Source: Acidimicrobiales bacterium (GTDB lineage: Bacteria; Actinomycetota; Acidimicrobiia; Acidimicrobiales; Ilumatobacteraceae). Taken from it: a stretch of DNA of 5,508 bases. The position numbers were made by a program, and so were the translations under genes. The stretch lies in the NCBI GenBank assembly GCA_030830415.1, contig JAURNB010000050.1:1-5508 (forward strand), read 5' to 3'. The notes below the pieces were generated by a model. It was not told where the DNA came from. It made no database searches and was given only the letters and a program-made list of their open reading frames with translations. This document shows, in pieces, positions 1 to 5,508 of the stretch (position 1 is its first letter; every line of letters begins with the position of its first letter).

Positions 1-74
1 GGGAAGGTCATCCGCTGCGCAAAGATTTTTCGGTTGGTCGCATCCCTGTGCAATTCAAAGGTGCTCCATCATGA
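1..74 (+). CDS. nuoC: NADH-quinone oxidoreductase subunit C, C-terminal end only (partial)
   Basis: Only the last 23 complete codons and the TGA stop (72-74) are present, read in the frame starting at base 3. The first two bases, GG, complete a codon begun outside the window; Trp is possible there, as in many homologues. The peptide begins with EGHPLRKDF, the well-known C-terminal signature of NuoC/30-kDa subunits, and ends in GAPS. NuoC is a hydrophilic subunit of the connecting (Q) module of complex I and binds no cofactor. Its stop overlaps the start of nuoD in an ATGA, so nuoC and nuoD are separate genes here, not the fused nuoCD of Escherichia coli. Identification is firm from the motif and from the nuoD that follows; nothing can be said about the rest of the protein. 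Confidence 0.93.
   Translation, partial: EGHPLRKDFSVGRIPVQFKGAPS
57..61 (+). promoter_or_regulatory. Ribosome binding site of nuoD
   Basis: AAAGG, part of an AAAGGTG run, lies nine bases before the ATG at 71 and inside the nuoC coding sequence. It supports the long start of nuoD over the internal ATG codons at 128 and 254. The match to the Shine-Dalgarno consensus is moderate. Confidence 0.5.
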
Positions 75-1414
75 CAAGCAATCTCATTACGGCAACGCCG
101 GCAGTAACAGGCGAAGGCCCACAAGAAATGCGTTCACGCAGTGAACTCACTGCAAAAGAAGTATTGCGTGAAGTTGGTTCTGTACTGCGGATGAGCGAAA
201 AAGACGCTGCAGAGCTCACGAGCAGTCCTGTTGAAAATGACGAAGAGCAAACCATGATCATCAATATGGGGCCACAGCATCCAAGTACGCATGGTGTGTT
301 GCGCTTGATGTTGGAACTCCAGGGTGAAAAAGTTCTTCGTTGCAAACCCATCATTGGTTATTTGCACACCGGTATGGAAAAGCAGGGTGAAGAACTCACG
401 TACATGCAAGGTGGCACCAACGTCACTCGTATGGACTATGCCTCGCCATTGAATAACGAGTTGGTGTTCTCACTCGCTGTAGAAAAACTCTTGGGAATAG
501 ATGGCGATATCCCAGAACGTGCAACGTGGATGCGCATGTTGTTGTCTGAACTCAATCGCATGAGTAGTCACCTTCTCTTCATGGCAACAAACGGCATGGA
601 CATGGGTGCTGTTTCCATGATGATTTACGGGTGGCGTGAACGCGAAGAAGTGTTGCGGTTTTTCCAAAAGGTAACCGGTCTGCGCATGAACCATAACTTC
701 ATTCGTCCTGGTGGACTCGCAGCAGACCTCCCTGCCGGCTGGCGCGATGATGTGCTTGCCATCTTGGAAGGCCTGCCAGCACGTTTGGCAGAGTACGACG
801 TCCTCATGACCAACCAACCCATTTGGCGCGAGCGTCTTCAAGGTGTGGGTGTGATCACTGCAGAAGAAGCAGTTGCTCTTGGTACATCAGGTCCTATCTT
901 GCGCTCCGCTGGTATTGCCTGGGACCTTCGTCGCGACCTTCCCTATTTGAAGTATGACGAAGTGGAATTCGATGTCATCGTCGGTTCATACGGTGATGCC
1001 TTCGACCGTTACGCAATTCGCCTCAACGAAATTCGTGAGTCGATGAAAATTGTGTATCAAATTCTCGACAAGATGCCATCGGGTGACTATCGCATTCAAG
1101 ATAAAAAAGTAACACCACCGCCACGAGCTCGTATTGACGAGTCAATGGAAGCTCTCATCCACCACTTCAAAATTTTCACCGAAGGTTTCAAAGTGCCTGA
1201 AGGCGAAGTGTATGTGGGCATAGAAAGCCCACGTGGTGAAATCGGTTGCTTCATCGTGAGCGATGGTTCGCCGAAGCCTTATCGCATTCACATGCGTGCA
1301 CCGTCATTTGTCAACATTCAAGCTTTGCCACACATGATGCGCGATGGCCTCATTGCCGACGCCGTGGCCGTCATTTCCTCCGTAGACCCAGTGTTGGGAG
1401 AAGTCGACCGATGA
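71..1414 (+). CDS. nuoD: NADH-quinone oxidoreductase subunit D (49-kDa subunit)
   Basis: This 447-residue protein is the complex I subunit that, with NuoB, forms the quinone-reduction site at the cytoplasmic face of the membrane. The conserved core starts near residue 62 with GPQHPSTHG (67-75). His74 and Tyr123 (in RMDYASP) are 49 residues apart, the same spacing as His38 and Tyr87 of Thermus Nqo4, the residues that contact the quinone headgroup. Further family blocks are IGYLHTGMEK (about 95-104), a SELNRMSSHL block, RPGG, the ESMEALIHHFK segment, ESPRGE, and the terminal SVDPVLGEVDR. The core is full length with no break. About 60 residues precede it, longer than the Thermus N-terminus by about 36, and they are rich in charged residues. 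I chose ATG at 71 because it overlaps the nuoC stop (ATGA) and has AAAGG at 57-61 upstream. ATG codons at 128 or 254 are possible but have no comparable support. Confidence 0.97.
   Translation: MTSNLITATPAVTGEGPQEMRSRSELTAKEVLREVGSVLRMSEKDAAELTSSPVENDEEQTMIINMGPQHPSTHGVLRLMLELQGEKVLRCKPIIGYLHTGMEKQGEELTYMQGGTNVTRMDYASPLNNELVFSLAVEKLLGIDGDIPERATWMRMLLSELNRMSSHLLFMATNGMDMGAVSMMIYGWREREEVLRFFQKVTGLRMNHNFIRPGGLAADLPAGWRDDVLAILEGLPARLAEYDVLMTNQPIWRERLQGVGVITAEEAVALGTSGPILRSAGIAWDLRRDLPYLKYDEVEFDVIVGSYGDAFDRYAIRLNEIRESMKIVYQILDKMPSGDYRIQDKKVTPPPRARIDESMEALIHHFKIFTEGFKVPEGEVYVGIESPRGEIGCFIVSDGSPKPYRIHMRAPSFVNIQALPHMMRDGLIADAVAVISSVDPVLGEVDR
1396..1400 (+). promoter_or_regulatory. Ribosome binding site of nuoE
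   Basis: GGGAG within the last codons of nuoD, ten bases before the ATG at 1411. It supports the start that overlaps the nuoD stop and argues against the much longer in-frame reading from 1246. Confidence 0.5.
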
Positions 1415-2025
1415 GCCGCCTCACTGATGCGAATATTGCAATCGCATACGAAATCATTGGGCGTTATCCACGTCCAAAATCTGCACTCATTCCCATTTTG
1501 CATCTCGCACAAGAACAAGATGGATATGTTGCGCAAGATGCGATGAAGCACATTGCTGAACTTGTAGGAGTTACACCTGCAGAAGTTTTTGGTACCGCAT
1601 CGTTCTACGAAATGTTCAAATTTGAACCAGTAGGGAAGTATCTCCTCAATATCTGCGGCACCATGTCGTGCGCGCTGATGGGTGCTGAGGAACTCATGCA
1701 TCATGCCGAGAAGCGCCTGGGTATTAAGGCAGGAAGCACTACACCCGATGGCCTCATTACTTTGGAACATGCTGAATGCCAAGCAGCATGCACCGAGGCT
1801 CCTTGCTTGCAGGTGAACTATCGGTACCGATTCAAAATGACTCCTGCAGAACTCGACACGCTCATCGACGATCTTGCAGCAGGAAAACTCACCGACGAGA
1901 TTCCCGCACACGGAGTTTTGGCAACAGTGCGTCAACGCATTCCTGCAGAACGTGGCGTAGGAGCAGTTGCTCCAGAAAAAGTAAATGAATCGCCTGAATG
2001 GCTAGACGGAAAGTCTGCATTATGA
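1411..2025 (+). CDS. nuoE: NADH-quinone oxidoreductase subunit E (24-kDa, 2Fe-2S)
   Basis: This is a 204-residue thioredoxin-fold 2Fe-2S protein of the NADH-dehydrogenase arm. It binds cluster N1a beside the FMN of NuoF. The four ligands are visible as C-x4-C (Cys82, Cys87 in ICGTMSC) and C-x3-C (Cys123, Cys127 in ECQAAC). An N-terminal helical region contains the family segments YPRPKSALIPILHLAQEQ (about 19-36) and VFGTASFYEMF (about 59-69). An additional Cys132 follows in APCLQVNY. After the fold ends, near residue 160, a tail of about 45-50 residues continues to the stop; I cannot assign it a function. The start at 1411 overlaps the nuoD stop in an ATGA and has GGGAG at 1396-1400. The frame is open upstream to an ATG at 1246, but that would add 55 residues lying inside nuoD and unlike the family, so I rejected it. 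The stop overlaps nuoF. Confidence 0.95.
   Translation: MSRLTDANIAIAYEIIGRYPRPKSALIPILHLAQEQDGYVAQDAMKHIAELVGVTPAEVFGTASFYEMFKFEPVGKYLLNICGTMSCALMGAEELMHHAEKRLGIKAGSTTPDGLITLEHAECQAACTEAPCLQVNYRYRFKMTPAELDTLIDDLAAGKLTDEIPAHGVLATVRQRIPAERGVGAVAPEKVNESPEWLDGKSAL
2008..2013 (+). promoter_or_regulatory. Weak ribosome binding site deciding the nuoF start
   Basis: GGAAAG lies at the 3' end of nuoE, eight bases before the ATG at 2022. The alternative nuoF start at 1998 lies upstream of this element and has no purine-rich element of its own, so the site favours 2022. The match is weak, and coupling through the ATGA overlap may carry much of the initiation. Confidence 0.42.
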
Positions 2026-3437
2026 CCAGTACCTATGCGCATGCTCCAGGTTTCGTGGCCGGTGATCGTCCGAAAATTGTTACCTCACGTTTTGAATTCT
2101 CCGACTCGTACACCATCGAGCGCTATTTGGCGACCAATGGGTATGCAGGTTTGAGAGCAGCACTGGCGCAACCTGCAACCAGTGTTCACGACGAAGTAAA
2201 GAATGCAACGGTTCTTGGCCGTGGCGGTGCCGGATTCCCTGCTGGTACAAAGTGGGGGCTTACTCCACAAGAAGTGTGGCCACGATATTTGGTAGTGAAC
2301 GGCGATGAAAGCGAACCCGGTACCTACAAAGATCGTTTGCTCATGGAGCGCGACCCACACCAACTCATCGAGGGTTGCCTCATTGCTTGTTATGCAGCTG
2401 GGTTGTCACGTTGCTTTCTGTACATACGTGGCGAAATGGCTTTGGCGCAAGAGCGTGTAGCCACAGCACTCAACGAGGCTTATGCCGCAGGCTATGTAGG
2501 CAAAAATATTTTGGGAAGCAAATTTTCTGTCGACATCGTCTTGCACTGGGGTGCAGGTGCCTATGTAGTCGGTGAAGAAACTGCACTCATTGAAAGTCTT
2601 GAAGGCAATCGTGGCATGCCGCGATTGAAGCCACCATTTTTTCCAGCAGCCAATGGTCTGTATGGTCAGCCCACCATTGTGAACAACGTGGAAACGCTTG
2701 CCAACTTGCCATGGCTCTTGTGCAATGGTTCCGAGGCCTACACAGCAATTGGTACCAAAACATCACCGGGCACGCGCATGGTTGCAGTGTCTGGTCATGT
2801 GAAGCGTCCCGGTGTTTTTGAAATCATCAACGGTGTCACTACGTTTAGGGATCTCTTGTACGGAGAAGAATTCTGCGGTGGCATTCGTAACGACAATCAG
2901 TTGAAAGCTTTTGTTCCAGGCGGCGGATCCGCTCCATGGTTCACCCCCGACCAACTCGACTTGCCCTTCGAAGCAAGCCAAGTAGGGCCAGCAGGTTCCA
3001 TGTTGGGTTCAGGCGCAATCATGGTGATGGATCACACCACCGATATCCCTGCTGCCGCATTAACTCTGACGCGTTTCTATGCACATGAATCATGTGGCAA
3101 ATGCACCCCCTGTCGCGAAGGTGGAACTTGGCTCGAGCGCATTTTGACGCGTGTTGTTGAAGGTACTGGCACCGATGCCGACCTCGACCAACTCATCGAA
3201 GTGGGCAGCAGTATTTGCCCTGGAGATTTCCCGCACGCTTCAAATGCCGACCTTGGCCTTGCTGCGGTTCCATTCCCATACAAGATGACCACCATTTGTT
3301 TTGTGGGTCCATCGGCGTATGCACCCGTTCACTCTGCACTTACTTTGTTCCGCAGCGAGTTTGAAGCACGCGTCACCACGCGTAAGCGGATTCCGGTCAC
3401 TGCAGTAGCAAACAGCACAACAGGACACGCATCATGA
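2022..3437 (+). CDS. nuoF: NADH-quinone oxidoreductase subunit F (51-kDa, FMN and NADH binding, 4Fe-4S)
   Basis: NuoF (471 residues) is the entry point of electrons. It binds NADH and FMN and carries 4Fe-4S cluster N3. Visible motifs in order are GRGGAGFPAGTKW (66-78, glycine-rich, FMN/NADH), NGDESEPGTYKDR (93-105), YIRGE (134-138), GAGAYVVGEETAL (177-189, flavin site), NNVETLAN and AGSMLGSG. The N3 ligands are Cys358, Cys361 and Cys364 in CGKCTPCREGG, and most likely Cys426 in TTICFVGPSA. Between the last two lies an apparent insertion of about 20 residues containing Cys399 (ICPGDFP). The usual GAGAYICGEE motif has Val183 in place of Cys. I chose ATG at 2022 because it overlaps the nuoE stop (ATGA) and has GGAAAG eight bases upstream. 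The frame also offers ATG at 1998, which adds only eight residues and has no ribosome site. The stop overlaps nuoG in another ATGA. Confidence 0.96.
   Translation: MTSTYAHAPGFVAGDRPKIVTSRFEFSDSYTIERYLATNGYAGLRAALAQPATSVHDEVKNATVLGRGGAGFPAGTKWGLTPQEVWPRYLVVNGDESEPGTYKDRLLMERDPHQLIEGCLIACYAAGLSRCFLYIRGEMALAQERVATALNEAYAAGYVGKNILGSKFSVDIVLHWGAGAYVVGEETALIESLEGNRGMPRLKPPFFPAANGLYGQPTIVNNVETLANLPWLLCNGSEAYTAIGTKTSPGTRMVAVSGHVKRPGVFEIINGVTTFRDLLYGEEFCGGIRNDNQLKAFVPGGGSAPWFTPDQLDLPFEASQVGPAGSMLGSGAIMVMDHTTDIPAAALTLTRFYAHESCGKCTPCREGGTWLERILTRVVEGTGTDADLDQLIEVGSSICPGDFPHASNADLGLAAVPFPYKMTTICFVGPSAYAPVHSALTLFRSEFEARVTTRKRIPVTAVANSTTGHAS
3422..3425 (+). promoter_or_regulatory. Ribosome binding site of nuoG
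   Basis: AGGA at the 3' end of nuoF, eight bases before the ATG at 3434. Good spacing and a core Shine-Dalgarno match support the start that overlaps the nuoF stop. Confidence 0.5.
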
Positions 3438-5508
3438 GCACCACAGAATCAACGCCTGACCAAGTGGAAACTGAAGTCGTTATTGACCCCAATGCAGTGA
3501 GCCTGACCATCAACGGCAAAACGGTTGCTGCACGAAAAGGCGAACTCATCATTGCTGCAGCCGATCGCACCAGTGATTTCATTCCACGTTTTTGCTACCA
3601 CCCGCGCATGAAGCCAGTGGGCATGTGTCGCCAGTGTTTAGTAGAAGTGGAAGGTCCTCGTGGGCCGATGATGGTTGTTTCTTGTATGACACCTGTTGCC
3701 GAAGGGCAAGTAGTGCATACCGAAACAGAGCAAGTGAAAAAAGCGCAAGAAGGTATTTTGGAACTTCTTCTCGCTAATCACCCACTCGATTGCCCCGTGT
3801 GCGACAAAGGTGGAGAGTGCCCTCTTCAAGATCAGGCGTTTTCTCATGGGCCAGGTGAGAGTCGTTATGTCGAAGAAAAACGGCACTACGAAAAGCCCAT
3901 TCCCATTAGCGACTTAGTTTTTCTCGATCGTGAACGCTGCATTCTTTGTGATCGCTGCACGCGCTTCGCCAGTGAAGTTGCTGGTGACCCACTCATTTCA
4001 TTTACCCATCGAGGAAACAACACACAGGTACTCACCTTCCCCGACGAACCTTTCGCTTCTTACTTCTCAGGAAACACTGTTCAAATTTGTCCGGTGGGCG
4101 CACTCACTGCAAAGCCATATCGCTTTAAGGCACGCCCGTGGGACCTTGAAGAAACTCAAAGTACGTGCACATCATGTTCAGTCGGATGCGCAACTGTTAT
4201 TCAGTCAAGTCGCGACCAAGTTTTACGTTTTCAAGGTCACGATAACGATGAAGTCAACTGGGGCTGGTTATGTGACCGCGGTCGATTCAACTTTGAGTCC
4301 ATCAACAGCGAAGATCGATTCACAACACCTCTCGTTAAGGAAAATGCCTCGCTTGTTCCTTCTTCGTGGTCAAAGGCTTTAGAAGTTGCTGCACGAACCA
4401 TCCGCATGGCGGTGAGTTCCAAAGGTGCAAATAGTGTTGCCATTTTGGGCGGAGCTCGACTCGCTAACGAAGATGCGCGGGCGTGGGCGCTGCTGGCAAG
4501 CAATTTGGGCCTCACAATGCACGACGCGCAACTTGACGATGGTTTGTCAACAGAAGTTTTCCATTTGCCACAAGCAACAATCAATGATGCAACTGCTGCA
4601 ACCACCGTCATCTTGCTGAGCCCAGATCTCAAAGAAGAGCTCCCCGTTCTGTATCTCCGGTTGCGAGATGCTGCAACAAAAAATCGCACGAGAATTATTG
4701 AGTTCACCACAAAAGCATCAGGACTCACTCGGTATGCATGGAAATCGGTCAACTATGAACCAGGTGCGCAGGTACCTGCGGTTACTGCTGCATTGAACGA
4801 CTCTGAAATTGCGAGCCAGATGCGAAAGGGCAACGTCGTTGTTGTCTTAGGGCGTGCAAACCTTGCCGAGTCGAGTGATTTCACAGCACAGGCCTATAAC
4901 GCCATAGCAGCGGCTTTCCCCGCAGTCACCGTCTTGCCAGTTCTTCGTCGTGGAAATATTCGTGGCGCAGCAGCCGCTGGACTTGTTTCAGAAAATAACG
5001 CTCGCAGTATTCTTACTGCAGCAAGTGAAGGGCACATCGAGTGCCTCATTTTGCTCGGGGCAGATCCGTTGTTCGATGTTCCCGATCTCGACCTCGCACG
5101 ACGAGCATTAGCTGGTGCACAAAGTGTCATTGCCGTCGATACTTTCCCCACAGCGTCAACTTTGCGAGCAGATGTTGTGTTGCCCGCAGCTGCCTATGCA
5201 GAACGCGGTGGAACTACAACAAACCTTGAAGGTCGCGTGCTCCCTCTGAGTCAAAAAATCACTGCGCGCGGAACCTCACGTCCCGATTGGATGATTGCAA
5301 CGGAATTGGCCGAACAACTTGGTGCCGATATTGGTGTGGAATCAATCGATGACCTCACGGCAATAGAAGTGCCGGTACAAGCTCTGCAAATGCTGTCGGC
5401 GGCGGGAAGCTCTGCTCCGGAACGCAATTCGTACGATCTGCGCCTCGTTATATCGCGCAAGATGTACGACAATGCAGTGAGCACAGTAACGAGTCCGTCA
5501 CTCGCTCA
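3434..5508 (+). CDS. nuoG: NADH-quinone oxidoreductase subunit G (75-kDa), partial at 3' end
   Basis: The largest subunit of the NADH arm, open without a stop to the window edge: 691 codons plus two bases. Family members are often near 800 residues, so perhaps 100 are missing. An N-terminal ferredoxin-like domain has the 2Fe-2S (N1b) ligands Cys54, Cys65, Cys68 and Cys84. The N5 site is His116, Cys120, Cys123 and Cys129 (NHPLDCPVCDKGGEC). N4 is Cys169, Cys172, Cys175 and Cys219 (CILCDRC, QICPVGAL). The optional N7 site is complete: Cys245, Cys248, Cys252 and Cys280, with the same 28-residue last gap as in Thermus. From about residue 300 follows a molybdopterin-oxidoreductase-like domain with GADPLFD (542-548) and ADVVLPAAAYAERGG (579-593), which in complex I binds no molybdenum. 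Residues 1-20 are a short acidic leader before the ferredoxin fold. The start overlaps the nuoF stop in an ATGA and has AGGA at 3422-3425. Confidence 0.96.
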   Translation, partial: MSTTESTPDQVETEVVIDPNAVSLTINGKTVAARKGELIIAAADRTSDFIPRFCYHPRMKPVGMCRQCLVEVEGPRGPMMVVSCMTPVAEGQVVHTETEQVKKAQEGILELLLANHPLDCPVCDKGGECPLQDQAFSHGPGESRYVEEKRHYEKPIPISDLVFLDRERCILCDRCTRFASEVAGDPLISFTHRGNNTQVLTFPDEPFASYFSGNTVQICPVGALTAKPYRFKARPWDLEETQSTCTSCSVGCATVIQSSRDQVLRFQGHDNDEVNWGWLCDRGRFNFESINSEDRFTTPLVKENASLVPSSWSKALEVAARTIRMAVSSKGANSVAILGGARLANEDARAWALLASNLGLTMHDAQLDDGLSTEVFHLPQATINDATAATTVILLSPDLKEELPVLYLRLRDAATKNRTRIIEFTTKASGLTRYAWKSVNYEPGAQVPAVTAALNDSEIASQMRKGNVVVVLGRANLAESSDFTAQAYNAIAAAFPAVTVLPVLRRGNIRGAAAAGLVSENNARSILTAASEGHIECLILLGADPLFDVPDLDLARRALAGAQSVIAVDTFPTASTLRADVVLPAAAYAERGGTTTNLEGRVLPLSQKITARGTSRPDWMIATELAEQLGADIGVESIDDLTAIEVPVQALQMLSAAGSSAPERNSYDLRLVISRKMYDNAVSTVTSPSLA

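Noticed and set aside
1246..1410. Longer in-frame start for nuoE
   Set aside because: The added 55 residues overlap the conserved C-terminus of nuoD, do not resemble NuoE, and would remove the ATGA junction and its ribosome site.
1820..1831. Perfect 12-base palindrome ATCGGTACCGAT inside nuoE
   Set aside because: About one such palindrome is expected by chance in this length. It falls on a Tyr-Arg-Tyr-Arg codon run and has no partner site or regulatory context.
1318..1935. A 205-codon open frame on the minus strand across the nuoD end and nuoE
   Set aside because: It is fully antisense to two certain genes, has a cysteine-rich composition unlike a known family, and no start context I could support. 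Codon bias of the sense genes explains such open antisense frames.
3930..4382. A 150-codon plus-strand open frame overlapping nuoG in another frame
   Set aside because: nuoG is intact here, with all N4 and N7 cysteines in its own frame. The alternative product has no recognisable motif.
4237..4752. A 171-codon minus-strand open frame inside nuoG
   Set aside because: It is antisense to the conserved nuoG reading, is Ser/Ala/Arg-rich with no recognisable domain, and is explained as a shadow of the real gene.
207..5021. Eight CTGCAG hexamers across the window, more than the one or two expected at random
   Set aside because: They fall mainly where a codon ending in CT precedes the favoured Ala codon GCA and a codon starting with G, so codon preference in alanine-rich proteins explains them.

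Overview
The window lies entirely inside a respiratory complex I (NADH:quinone oxidoreductase, nuo) operon. All genes are on the + strand and packed end to end. In order they are the last codons of nuoC, complete nuoD, complete nuoE, complete nuoF, and the first 691 codons of nuoG, which runs off the right edge. Both window edges cut genes. No non-coding stretch is longer than a few bases, and I see no RNA gene, mobile element, CRISPR array, promoter or terminator.

Layout: nuoC tail (1-74), nuoD (71-1414), nuoE (1411-2025), nuoF (2022-3437), nuoG (3434 to past 5508). All four junctions have the same form: a 4-base ATGA in which the next gene's start codon overlaps the previous gene's TGA stop. 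This is the layout of one polycistronic, translationally coupled message.

How the parts work together (established knowledge of the family): NuoE, NuoF and NuoG form the NADH-oxidising arm. NADH reduces FMN in NuoF. Electrons pass through the NuoF 4Fe-4S cluster and the NuoG clusters, with the NuoE 2Fe-2S cluster close to FMN. They then go on to the connecting arm (NuoI and NuoB, outside the window) and to quinone at the NuoD/NuoB interface. Nearly all cluster ligands and the NuoD quinone-site residues can be read directly here, so these look like working genes.

Organism: a bacterium of moderate G+C (about half, by eye) with separate nuoC and nuoD genes, a NuoG that keeps the extra N7 cluster ligands, and NuoD/NuoE/NuoF sequences with an actinobacterial flavour. 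A mid-G+C actinomycetote, possibly an aquatic member of the Acidimicrobiia, is my best guess. It is an inference from remembered family sequences, not a search.

I do not see an undescribed system. The points worth a second look are variations within known subunits. The main one is an insertion carrying an extra cysteine just before the last N3 ligand of NuoF. Others are a long charged N-terminus on NuoD, an extra cysteine and long tail on NuoE, and a Cys-to-Val change in the NuoF flavin-site motif.
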